Source: Neotamlana sargassicola (GTDB lineage Bacteria; Bacteroidota; Bacteroidia; Flavobacteriales; Flavobacteriaceae). Taken from it: 64,000 bases of DNA. A program made the position numbers and the translations under genes. The stretch is from the NCBI RefSeq assembly GCF_020523965.1, contig NZ_JAJAPX010000001.1, positions 682,001 to 746,000 on the forward strand, given 5' to 3'. Positions within the stretch are counted from its first letter, which is position 1, and every line of letters begins with the position of its first letter. This document shows, one piece after another, positions 33,721-43,051 of the stretch. The notes under the pieces are model-generated. The model was not told where the DNA came from. It saw only the letters and a program-made list of their open reading frames with translations, and did not search any database.

Positions 33721-36144
33721 CTACTTTTTTACACTGTAATTCGTCTTTTTTACCACAGGAATACCCGTTGCAGTTATCCCTTCTAGAGTAATTTGAACCT
33801 CGGTTTCAACAGCGCTATTAAAGTAATTTAATTGAATTTCTCCGTTTTCTTCTGGATGCACATATGGGTTCCAATACAAGGTATTTCTAATTGCATATTT
33901 ACTACTGTCTTCGTTTTTTTCTGAAGGATTTGGAACATAAAACGCTCGAGCTTTGTAAAAGCCATCAATATCATCTTTAACGGTGTGGTAAATGGTTTTT
34001 TCTCGGTTTGATGCGCCTTCTTTAGTATAAATTAATATCACACCATTACCGCCATTAGCACCTAAAATAGAAGCACTTGCACCATTTAAAGTTTCTATTT
34101 TTTCCACATCGCTAGGTTGAATAAACGACACCTCTTCTTGCTCCCAAGGAATACCATCTACAATTATTTGCGCAGGTCCATTATAACGCGTAAACTTAAT
34201 GGTAGAACCTGTAACTTGTACTCCAGGAATAGTTACTTGAATAAGCTGAAGGATGGTAGAAAAAGACCGCCTTTCATCTTCGAAAGTAAAGATTCTGTCT
34301 GGGGTTCCGTAAATGCTTTGCGAAGGTTCGGTTTTTTTCTTAGCTATAATTTCAACCTCATCTAAAACATTTTCTGGCATAACACCAAAAGACATATATT
34401 TTCTTAAAATATTATCTTTTATTGTTATGTCTTGCAAGGTGTCTACTTTTACAACTTCAGGATTAAAATTGGTTTCAAGAGGAAATCTACTAAACTTATC
34501 CAACAATAATTGCCCTTTTCCTTTTCCTTTTTCGTTTTTAGAACTTAACACAAACTTTGTTTTGCCGTAAAACATGAGGTCTTTAAACCTAAACATTCCT
34601 AAATCATCGGTTTCTGTACTTAACATTTCTACTTTGCCGTTATTAAACAAAGCCAATGTTACCGTATTATTTGCCTTAGCTTTTGTTCCCAAAATTTGTT
34701 TTACACGACCACTAAATGAAATCCCTTTTTCGGCTAAAAAAGGAGCTTTTAATAGCTTAGGTTCTGGTAAATTTTTCCATAAATAATTTCTCCAACCTTG
34801 GGTTAATAACAATAAATCTAAATTTAGTAATCGTCTTGGGTTTGCTTCATCGAAGTAATAACCCGGATTATGTACTTTTCCTTTAATGTCAAACTCCATT
34901 AAAAAATGCGTCGCAATGTTAGATTCGTATTGTTTCGATTCGTCACCATTTCTATCAATACAACTTATAGAATAACTTGCCAAAGCAACTTCTCCACTTT
35001 TATTTTTAGAAGAAACTGTTACCGTTATGTTTTCATTTGGTTGGTAACTATATTTATTGGTTGTAACTGCAACCTCCAAGTCTTTATCCTTTTCAATATA
35101 AATCAATCGTTCGCTATGTGGCCTATTACTGGCATCGATTAAAGTAACTTGATTTATACCTTCTGGAAGCGTGTTATTTGGAATTTCTAAATAAGTAGTA
35201 GGATTTGAAATTTCTTGCCTAATATCGAAATACGTAACGCCTTTAAATTTAAATATTATTTGAAAAGGCGCACTTGTTTGATTAGCTAAAGTATTTCCGT
35301 TAGTTTTAATAATGAGCATATTTTTACCTCTAATTTTTCTAAAACCTAAAGCATAACCTTGATCCAAACTGCTTGGAATCGCTATTTTTTTATTAGAATT
35401 TAAAAGTTTAGCATAAAATTTTTCTCCTGGTTTAGGCTTAAGCATAAATTTTCCCATACCATCGTGAAGTGTTCCAAAAAAAGTGACTAGCGAGTCGTTT
35501 GATGCTTTATAAATTTCTCCTTTTACATGAATAGGAAAACCCATTCCATTTGTTGCTTTAAAGGCTACAACATTGTTTACACTGCTTATTAACGAACCTC
35601 CTTCTGGAAAAAACTGAACATTATTTTCTATAGAAATCGGGTTTGTTAATTCCTCTTTTTTTGATTTTTTAGAAGCCTCTTGGGATTGAGAATTAGTCGA
35701 CGCTAAAACATTTAAAATTTCTATGTTTTTTTTAAAAACAAAGTGATTTTCGAAATTCCTATTCCAATTGGTATAGGCTCTTAACTGATACATTCCAGGT
35801 TTTTCAATCCCTAACGAATCGTTTAAAATAAAATCCCCATGACCCAATCCGTTTTCTAAAATAGTTTTGTTTTGTACCACAACTTCATTGTCTGGAGAAA
35901 CCAATTCTACATATAAAATATTACTTTTACTAAACAAAAGATTGCTGTAAGGATAAACCGAATATGCCTTATACCAAAGTGATTCGCCAAACATATATTT
36001 TGCACGGTCGGTGTGCACATAAATGCCTTCAATTTCAGGAACTTTTTTATTGGTTTGAGCTTTTAATACACTAATTTTAAAAATAGATAGTAGGAAAAAA
36101 AGGAAAAAAAACGTTCGTTTTGAAGCTTTTAAAAACGTGGTCAT
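33721..36144 (-). CDS. Macroglobulin-like (MG2) protein with TonB plug domain and no barrel
   Basis: 807 residues. Signal peptide (about 1-30, ending LKAQT), then macroglobulin-type beta domains beginning GIYVHTDRAKYMFGESLWYKAY (30-50) and continuing with EKDKDLEVAVTTNKYSYQPNENITVTVSS, a carboxypeptidase-regulatory-like segment (GISFSGRVKQILGTKAKANNTVTLALF), then a TonB plug domain (about 620-720; IQVTIPGVQVTG, AQIIVDGIPW, IETLNGASASILGANGGNGVILIYTKEG). Only about 90 residues follow, too few for a barrel. Such proteins occur widely in Bacteroidota; function is unknown, presumably at the outer membrane. It stands alone and convergent with the small membrane protein. Confidence 0.85.
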   Translation of the reverse strand: MTTFLKASKRTFFFLFFLLSIFKISVLKAQTNKKVPEIEGIYVHTDRAKYMFGESLWYKAYSVYPYSNLLFSKSNILYVELVSPDNEVVVQNKTILENGLGHGDFILNDSLGIEKPGMYQLRAYTNWNRNFENHFVFKKNIEILNVLASTNSQSQEASKKSKKEELTNPISIENNVQFFPEGGSLISSVNNVVAFKATNGMGFPIHVKGEIYKASNDSLVTFFGTLHDGMGKFMLKPKPGEKFYAKLLNSNKKIAIPSSLDQGYALGFRKIRGKNMLIIKTNGNTLANQTSAPFQIIFKFKGVTYFDIRQEISNPTTYLEIPNNTLPEGINQVTLIDASNRPHSERLIYIEKDKDLEVAVTTNKYSYQPNENITVTVSSKNKSGEVALASYSISCIDRNGDESKQYESNIATHFLMEFDIKGKVHNPGYYFDEANPRRLLNLDLLLLTQGWRNYLWKNLPEPKLLKAPFLAEKGISFSGRVKQILGTKAKANNTVTLALFNNGKVEMLSTETDDLGMFRFKDLMFYGKTKFVLSSKNEKGKGKGQLLLDKFSRFPLETNFNPEVVKVDTLQDITIKDNILRKYMSFGVMPENVLDEVEIIAKKKTEPSQSIYGTPDRIFTFEDERRSFSTILQLIQVTIPGVQVTGSTIKFTRYNGPAQIIVDGIPWEQEEVSFIQPSDVEKIETLNGASASILGANGGNGVILIYTKEGASNREKTIYHTVKDDIDGFYKARAFYVPNPSEKNEDSSKYAIRNTLYWNPYVHPEENGEIQLNYFNSAVETEVQITLEGITATGIPVVKKTNYSVKK

Positions 36145-36291
36145 AAGTTTAGTGGTTTAAAGTATAAATTTAAGACTACAAATTGCTGTAAACGTTTAAA
36201 TTAAATGAAATATTTATAAATTATCACCCATAATTTTAAAATAACTTATAATTTACCAACTAGCATTGTTTTACGCTCATTTAAAATCACA

Positions 36292-36299
36292 TATATTTG
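36292..36299 (+). promoter_or_regulatory. -7 promoter element TATATTTG of lepA
   Basis: Perfect TAnnTTTG followed by C, 29 bases before the ATG, with a TTG at 36266-36268, 23 bases further upstream, as a possible -33 site. Confidence 0.65.
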
Positions 36300-36328
36300 C
36301 AAACTAAATCTATTTTTAGGTTAGCCAT

Positions 36329-38125
36329 ATGAAGAATATTAGAAACTTTTGCATTATTGCACATATTGACCATGGTAAAAGTACGCTTGCCGATCGTTTA
36401 CTAGACTACACCGGTTCTGTAACCGAACGCGAAAAGCAAGATCAACTTTTAGATAACATGGATTTGGAGCGTGAACGTGGTATTACTATAAAAAGTCATG
36501 CCATTCAAATGGATTATATTTTTGAAGGCGAAACCTATGTATTAAACCTAATTGACACACCAGGTCACGTAGATTTTAGCTACGAAGTTTCTCGATCTAT
36601 CGCCGCTTGCGAAGGCGCATTACTAATTGTTGATGCGGCACAAAGTATACAAGCTCAAACTATTTCGAATTTATATTTAGCTTTAGAAAACGATTTAGAA
36701 ATTATTCCGGTACTTAATAAAGTAGATTTACCAAGTGCAAACCCAGAAGAAGTTACCGACGATATTGTAGACCTTTTAGGTTGCGATCCAGAAGATGTTA
36801 TTCACGCCAGCGGAAAAACTGGTTTTGGTGTCGATAACATTTTAAAAGCCATTATTGAGCGTATTCCTGCTCCTGTCGGAGAGCCAAACGAACCTTTACA
36901 GGCCTTAATTTTCGATTCGGTTTACAACCCATTTCGTGGTGTAGAAACTTATTTTAGAGTTATAAATGGTTCTATTAAAAAAAACCAACAAATTAAATTT
37001 ATTGCAACCGGTAAAACTTATGGCGCCGACGAGGTTGGTACACTTAAATTAAAACAACAGCCAAAACAAGAAATTAAAGCTGGTGATGTAGGATACGTTA
37101 TTACCGGCATAAAAGAAGCTAAAGAAGTAAAAGTTGGTGATACTATTACAGATTCTGCCAACCCAACTAAAAATGCCATTGGTGGTTTCGAAGATGTAAA
37201 ACCTATGGTTTTTGCTGGTATTTATCCTGTTGATACCGAAGATTACGAAGAACTTCGCGCCTCTATGGAAAAACTTCAGCTTAACGATGCCTCGTTAGTA
37301 TTTGCTCCAGAAAGTTCTGCAGCTCTTGGTTTCGGGTTCCGTTGTGGTTTTTTAGGTATGCTTCACATGGAAATTATTCAAGAACGCTTAGAGCGCGAAT
37401 TTAACATGACGGTTATTACAACCGTTCCAAACGTAAGTTACCACGCCTTCACAAATAAAAATCCAGACGAAGTTATTATTGTTAATAACCCAAGCGATTT
37501 ACCAGAACCTTCAACCTTAAACCGTGTTGAAGAGCCTTTTATAAAAGCAACCATAATTACAAAAGCCGATTTTGTTGGTAACGTAATGAGCTTGTGTATT
37601 GAAAAACGCGGACAAATAACCAACCAAACCTATTTAACCACAGAGCGAGTTGAACTTAATTTCGATATGCCTTTGGCAGAAATAGTTTTCGATTTTTACG
37701 ATCGCTTAAAAACCGTATCAAAAGGTTATGCCTCTTTCGATTATCATCCAATAGGCATGAAACAATCTAAACTAGTACGTTTAGATGTGTTATTAAACGC
37801 CCAATCGGTTGATGCGCTTTCTGCATTAATTCACGCCGACAACGCACATAACATCGGTAAAAAAATGTGCGAAAAGTTAAAAGAGTTAATTCCACGTCAG
37901 CAATTCGATATTCCTATTCAAGCAGCAATTGGAGCCAAAATTGTAGCAAGAGAAACTGTTAAGGCCTTACGCAAAGACGTTACCGCAAAATGTTATGGTG
38001 GAGATATCTCTCGTAAGCGTAAATTACTAGAAAAACAGAAAAAAGGTAAAAAGCGTATGCGCCAAGTAGGAAACGTAGAAATACCTCAACAAGCGTTTAT
38101 GGCTGTTTTAAAACTTAACGATTAA
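36329..38125 (+). CDS. lepA: Elongation factor 4
   Basis: 598 residues, full length. GTPase motifs [33 protein letters not shown] and NKVDLPSA; C-terminal LepA-specific domain with [22 protein letters not shown] and [31 protein letters not shown]. It acts on the ribosome during translation, including back-translocation under stress. The glycogen genes follow 148 bases later on the same strand but probably as a separate unit. Confidence 0.98.
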   Translation: MKNIRNFCIIAHIDHGKSTLADRLLDYTGSVTEREKQDQLLDNMDLERERGITIKSHAIQMDYIFEGETYVLNLIDTPGHVDFSYEVSRSIAACEGALLIVDAAQSIQAQTISNLYLALENDLEIIPVLNKVDLPSANPEEVTDDIVDLLGCDPEDVIHASGKTGFGVDNILKAIIERIPAPVGEPNEPLQALIFDSVYNPFRGVETYFRVINGSIKKNQQIKFIATGKTYGADEVGTLKLKQQPKQEIKAGDVGYVITGIKEAKEVKVGDTITDSANPTKNAIGGFEDVKPMVFAGIYPVDTEDYEELRASMEKLQLNDASLVFAPESSAALGFGFRCGFLGMLHMEIIQERLEREFNMTVITTVPNVSYHAFTNKNPDEVIIVNNPSDLPEPSTLNRVEEPFIKATIITKADFVGNVMSLCIEKRGQITNQTYLTTERVELNFDMPLAEIVFDFYDRLKTVSKGYASFDYHPIGMKQSKLVRLDVLLNAQSVDALSALIHADNAHNIGKKMCEKLKELIPRQQFDIPIQAAIGAKIVARETVKALRKDVTAKCYGGDISRKRKLLEKQKKGKKRMRQVGNVEIPQQAFMAVLKLND

Positions 38126-38273
38126 TAATTCTATAAAATTTGCACCTACAAATATTAAATCATTATTAATTCTTTTGTCAATTATTAATAATGTATTAAT
38201 TTATTGAAAAACACAAGTATTATTCATTTTTTGCTATTTATTTTCGTAAGTTTATAACAACGAAAACTAAATA

Positions 38274-39680
38274 ATGAAAATTGTTCATATTAGTGCAGAA
38301 TGCTACCCTATTGCTAAAGTTGGAGGACTTGCCGACGTAGTTGGTGCACTACCAAAATATTTAAATAGTTCTGGAGAATACGCTCAGGTGTTTATGCCTT
38401 TTTACAACAATAAATTTACCCAGGAAAACACCTTTAATACTATTTTTTCTTCCGAAATTCTATTGGGCGAAACGCCTTATAACTTTAATATTTTAGTACT
38501 TGAAGACTCAACATTAGATTTTGATGTGTTTTTTGTTGATGTTCCCAATTTACTTTTTAAAGAATATGTGTATTCCTTTGAAGATACCGAACGATTTTTA
38601 GCCTTTCAAATTGCTACCTTAGATTGGTTATTAACATGGCACGATTACCCAGATGTTATTCATTGTCACGATCATCATACAGGATTAATTCCATTTATGC
38701 TTCAGGAAAGTTTTAAATACGAAGCTTTAAGATACATTCCTAATATTTTAACCATACATAATGCGCAATACCAAGGCTGGTTTCCTCATAACAAAGTCCA
38801 TTTAATTCCGGCATTCAATTTCGATAATGTTGGCCTACTAGACTGGGGAGGAACAATAAACCCTTTAGCCGCGGCCATAAAATGTGCATGGCGCGTAACT
38901 ACGGTATCTCCAACTTACATGGAAGAATTAAAAGAAAATGCCAATGGCTTAGAAAGCCTATTAAGCGCCGAAAGCCAAAAGTGCTCAGGTATTTTAAACG
39001 GTATCGATACCAATGTTTGGGATCCAGAAACCGATGAATTTATAGTACAAAATTATTCTATAAAAACTGTAAATAAAGGGGCAAAAGCCAATAAAAAACA
39101 CCTTTGTGAAGCGTTTAATTTAGACGAAACAAAACCACTCTTCGCTTTTATAGGGCGCTTGGTTCACCAAAAAGGAACTGATTTGTTTCCCGAAATTTTT
39201 AAAAACGCACTAAAAAATAAAAATCTTAATATTCTGCTTTTAGGCTCTGGTGACCCTTATTTAGAAGAAAGCCTTAGTGCTTTAAAAACAGAATTCGAAG
39301 GTAATTACAATACCTATATTGGTTACGATGAAAAACTCTCACATATTATCTATGCCGGTGCCGATTTTCTTTTAATGCCATCGCGAGTTGAACCTTGTGG
39401 GTTAAATCAAATGTATTCTCTTCGATATGGTACCATTCCTATTGTAACAAAAATTGGCGGATTAAAAGATACCGTTATAGATATTACAGAACCCAATGGT
39501 TTTGGGTTTTGCCATAACAGTACCGACATTACAGAAATTAACGAAACTATATTACGTGCCGTGGCACTTTACTCTAAACCTACAAAATACAAACGAATAA
39601 GAACGCAAATAATGAAAATTGACCATTCATGGCATGCTTCAGCTCAACAATATATCAATCTATATAACACTCTAAACTAA
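38274..39680 (+). CDS. glgA: Glycogen synthase
   Basis: 468 residues. GT5 family: the ADP-glucose site KVGGLADVVGALPK starts at Lys-15, with HNAQYQGWFP and GILNGIDTNVWDPETD in the middle and FLLMPSRVEPCGLNQMYSLRYGTIPIV in the C-terminal half. It extends alpha-1,4-glucan chains from ADP-glucose made by GlgC. It is first of the closely spaced glgA-glgC-glgB set (gaps of five and three bases), so the three are almost certainly co-transcribed. Confidence 0.97.
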   Translation: MKIVHISAECYPIAKVGGLADVVGALPKYLNSSGEYAQVFMPFYNNKFTQENTFNTIFSSEILLGETPYNFNILVLEDSTLDFDVFFVDVPNLLFKEYVYSFEDTERFLAFQIATLDWLLTWHDYPDVIHCHDHHTGLIPFMLQESFKYEALRYIPNILTIHNAQYQGWFPHNKVHLIPAFNFDNVGLLDWGGTINPLAAAIKCAWRVTTVSPTYMEELKENANGLESLLSAESQKCSGILNGIDTNVWDPETDEFIVQNYSIKTVNKGAKANKKHLCEAFNLDETKPLFAFIGRLVHQKGTDLFPEIFKNALKNKNLNILLLGSGDPYLEESLSALKTEFEGNYNTYIGYDEKLSHIIYAGADFLLMPSRVEPCGLNQMYSLRYGTIPIVTKIGGLKDTVIDITEPNGFGFCHNSTDITEINETILRAVALYSKPTKYKRIRTQIMKIDHSWHASAQQYINLYNTLN

Positions 39681-39685
39681 AAATT

Positions 39686-40951
39686 ATGATAAATAGTAAA
39701 GTGCTCTCAATTATTCTTGGTGGTGGCCAAGGGTCAAGGCTGTATCCACTAACGCACGAGCGCTCCAAACCAGCTGTTCCAATTGCAGGTAAATACCGCT
39801 TAGTAGATATCCCAATTTCTAATTGTATAAATTCTGATATTAAGCGCATTTTTGTATTAACGCAATTTAACTCAGCATCATTAAACCGCCATATAAAAAA
39901 CACCTACCATTTTAGTTTTTTTAGTAGCGCATTTGTTGATGTATTAGCTGCCGAACAAACACCACATAATAAAGGTTGGTTTCAAGGAACTGCCGATGCT
40001 GTTCGCCAAAGCATGCATCATTTTATTCGTCATGATTTTGAGTATGCTTTAATTCTATCTGGCGATCAATTATACCAAATGGACTACGATAAAATGGTTG
40101 CTGCACACGAAGCTGCAAATGCCGAAATTTCTATTGCCACTATACCAGTAAATGCTAAAGACGCTACTTCTTTTGGTATTATGAAAGCTAACGACGAAAA
40201 CGTAGTAACCTCTTTTATTGAAAAACCAGATGCTAGCTTATTGCCCGATTGGACTTCGGAAGTTAGTGACGAAATGAAAGCAGAAGGCCGAAATTATTTA
40301 GCCTCAATGGGTATTTATATTTTTAATAGAGACCTATTAATTAAGTTGATGGAAGATGAAACTACAATTGATTTTGGTAAAGAAATAATCCCTCAAACAA
40401 TATCAAAACATAAAACGTTAAGCTATCAATATGAAGGCTATTGGACCGATATTGGAAATATCGATTCGTTTTTTGAAGCCAACATAGGATTAACAGAAGA
40501 CATCCCAAAATTCGATTTATACGACAAAACTAAGCGCATTTATACCAGAGCAAGAATGCTACCAACTACCAAATTAGCAGGAACAACACTGGAAAAAGCT
40601 GTAATTTCTGAAGGTTGTATTATTAGCGCTGAAAAAATAGAACAATCGGTTATTGGTATTCGTTCTAGAATTGGTAAAGATTCTACAGTAATTAGCACCT
40701 ATATGATGGGCAGTGATAGTTACGAAACTCTTGCAGAAATTGAAGAAAAACAAATTGAAATTTTAATGGGGATAGGTGAACGCTGTTTTATTAAAAATGC
40801 CATACTCGATAAAAATTGCCGCATTGGCGACGATGTGTCAATTGAAGGCGGTATGCACCTTGAAAATACCGAAACCGATACTTACGTTATTAAGGATGGT
40901 ATTGTAGTAATTAAAAAAGGAGCCGTAATTCCTGCAGGCTTCAAATTATAA
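39686..40951 (+). CDS. glgC: Glucose-1-phosphate adenylyltransferase
   Basis: 421 residues. Nucleotide-binding GGGQGSRLYPLTHERSKPAVPIAGKYRLVDIPISN (from residue 12), active-site Asp in SGDQLYQMDY, SFIEKP, and a C-terminal left-handed beta-helix (about 300-421) for allosteric control. It makes ADP-glucose from glucose 1-phosphate and ATP, the committed step of glycogen synthesis. Confidence 0.97.
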   Translation: MINSKVLSIILGGGQGSRLYPLTHERSKPAVPIAGKYRLVDIPISNCINSDIKRIFVLTQFNSASLNRHIKNTYHFSFFSSAFVDVLAAEQTPHNKGWFQGTADAVRQSMHHFIRHDFEYALILSGDQLYQMDYDKMVAAHEAANAEISIATIPVNAKDATSFGIMKANDENVVTSFIEKPDASLLPDWTSEVSDEMKAEGRNYLASMGIYIFNRDLLIKLMEDETTIDFGKEIIPQTISKHKTLSYQYEGYWTDIGNIDSFFEANIGLTEDIPKFDLYDKTKRIYTRARMLPTTKLAGTTLEKAVISEGCIISAEKIEQSVIGIRSRIGKDSTVISTYMMGSDSYETLAEIEEKQIEILMGIGERCFIKNAILDKNCRIGDDVSIEGGMHLENTETDTYVIKDGIVVIKKGAVIPAGFKL

Positions 40952-40954
40952 TAT

Positions 40955-42862
40955 ATGGCACAAGTTAAAGCACATAGTTTATTTACAGAATTCGATATCA
41001 ATCTTTTTAAAGCTGGTAAACACTTTAGACTTTACGAAAAATTTGGATCACATATTATTACCGTTAATGGTATAGAAGGCACATATTTCGCCGTTTGGGC
41101 GCCGAGTGCAAAAGAAGTGTCGGTTGTTGGCGATTTTAATTTCTGGACAGGAGGCGAACATCAACTTAACGTGCGTTGGGATTCTAGCGGTATTTGGGAA
41201 GGTTTTATTCCGTATGTTGGAAAAGGTAATCTTTATAAATACAAAATTGTAAGTCACCACCACGGCGTAGTTACCGAAAAATCCGATCCATATGCACGAC
41301 GCTGCGAACACCCACCAAGTACAGCTTCTATTGTTTGGGAAGATAATTACAGTTGGAAAGACACCGATTGGATGAAAAAACGTAAAAAGCATAATGCTTT
41401 AAACGCACCATACTCTGTCTACGAAGTTCATTTAGGTTCATGGAAGAAAAAAGTGGAAGAAAACCGTTTTATGTCTTATTTCGAACTAGCCGATGAATTA
41501 GTAGCCTACGTAAAAGACATGAATTTTACCCATGTTGAGCTTATGCCAATTATGGAGTTTCCTTTCGACCCCTCGTGGGGCTACCAATTAACTGGATATT
41601 TTGCACCAACATCACGTTATGGTTACCCTGAAGAATTTAAATATTTAGTAGATAAACTACACCAAAACGATATTGGTATTATACTAGATTGGGTGCCCTC
41701 GCATTTTCCAGAAGATGCTCATGGTTTAGGGTTTTTCGATGGCTCACACTTATACGAACACCCAGACAAACGCAAAGGCTATCATCAGGACTGGAAAAGC
41801 TTAATTTTTAACTACGAACGTAACGAAGTTCGATCGTTTTTAATAAGTAATGCTATTTTCTGGTTAGACCAATACCATGCCGACGGTTTACGCGTAGATG
41901 CCGTAGCGTCTATGCTATTCTTAGATTATTCTAGAGAAGACGGCGAATGGGAGCCAAATATTTATGGCGGTCGCGAAAACTTAGCTGTAGTTAGCTTTTT
42001 AAAAGAATTAAATACAGAAGTTTACGCATCATTCCCAGATGTACAAACCATTGCCGAAGAATCTACAGCTTTCCCTATGGTTTCTAAACCAGTTGATATT
42101 GGTGGTTTAGGCTTCGGAATGAAATGGATGATGGGCTGGATGCATGATACCTTAGAATACTTTAAAAAAGATCCCGTATATCGCAAATTCCACCATAACG
42201 AAATCACTTTTAGTTTAGCTTACGCCTTTACCGAGAATTTTATGTTACCTCTTTCTCATGACGAAGTGGTTTACGGTAAAAACTCTATTTTAGGTCGTAT
42301 GCCTGGTGATGAATGGCAACGTTTTGCGAATTTACGTTTATTATATGGCTACATGTTTACCCATCCAGGAACCAAATTATTGTTTATGGGTGGCGAATTT
42401 GGACAATATAACGAATGGGATTTTCAAGAAAGTTTAGATTGGAATTTACTCGAATTTATTCCGCATCAAAATCTAAAAAAATACTATAAAGCTTTAAATA
42501 CTTTTTATAAAAACACACCTGCACTATACCAAAAACCTTTTGAAGGTGAAGGTTTTGAGTGGATAAGTTACGACGACCACGAAAACAGTGTTATTTCATA
42601 TATTCGAAAAGGAGATAATGCCGAACAAAACGTAATTGTTATTTGTAATTTAACTCCAAGTTTAAGAGAAGATTACTGTATAGGTTTGCCTGAAAACAGA
42701 AACATAAAAGAAATTTTTAATAGCGATTCCACCGAGTTTGGAGGCAGCGGAGTTTCAAACAAAAATCCTGTAAAACCCGTAAAAAAATCATGGAATGGTA
42801 AACCATACTCGACAAAAGTAACTTTACCACCATTATCTGTAATAATTTTCGAATTTATTTAA
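40955..42862 (+). CDS. glgB: 1,4-alpha-glucan branching enzyme
   Basis: 635 residues, shorter than the E. coli enzyme (728) because the first of two N-terminal domains is absent; a single CBM48 (about 35-125) remains. GH13 motifs: FDPSWGYQLTGYFAPTSRYG, nucleophile Asp-315 in GLRVDAVASM, acid/base Glu in IAEEST near 368, and LPLSHDEVVYGK. It introduces alpha-1,6 branches in glycogen. Confidence 0.97.
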   Translation: MAQVKAHSLFTEFDINLFKAGKHFRLYEKFGSHIITVNGIEGTYFAVWAPSAKEVSVVGDFNFWTGGEHQLNVRWDSSGIWEGFIPYVGKGNLYKYKIVSHHHGVVTEKSDPYARRCEHPPSTASIVWEDNYSWKDTDWMKKRKKHNALNAPYSVYEVHLGSWKKKVEENRFMSYFELADELVAYVKDMNFTHVELMPIMEFPFDPSWGYQLTGYFAPTSRYGYPEEFKYLVDKLHQNDIGIILDWVPSHFPEDAHGLGFFDGSHLYEHPDKRKGYHQDWKSLIFNYERNEVRSFLISNAIFWLDQYHADGLRVDAVASMLFLDYSREDGEWEPNIYGGRENLAVVSFLKELNTEVYASFPDVQTIAEESTAFPMVSKPVDIGGLGFGMKWMMGWMHDTLEYFKKDPVYRKFHHNEITFSLAYAFTENFMLPLSHDEVVYGKNSILGRMPGDEWQRFANLRLLYGYMFTHPGTKLLFMGGEFGQYNEWDFQESLDWNLLEFIPHQNLKKYYKALNTFYKNTPALYQKPFEGEGFEWISYDDHENSVISYIRKGDNAEQNVIVICNLTPSLREDYCIGLPENRNIKEIFNSDSTEFGGSGVSNKNPVKPVKKSWNGKPYSTKVTLPPLSVIIFEFI

Positions 42863-42937
42863 AAGAATTACCATATAATCTTTTAATAAAAGATTAAAAA
42901 CTCTTATATTTTTAGCTTCTTGCATTTTTGCAATATT

Positions 42938-42985
42938 AAACACCTAAATTTTTAATCTTTATTAATTTTTTAGGTGTTTTTTTAG
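42938..42985 (+). terminator. Probable terminator after glgB
   Basis: Eleven-base stem AAACACCTAAA/TTTAGGTGTTT (42938-42948 with 42969-42979) around a 20-base AT-rich loop, with T residues after it. The large loop makes it less certain. Confidence 0.55.
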
Positions 42986-43051
42986 GGAAAATAAACGCAA
43001 GAGGATTTTTTAATTTATTAAATTAGATACTTAACATATAAAGTATAAGCT

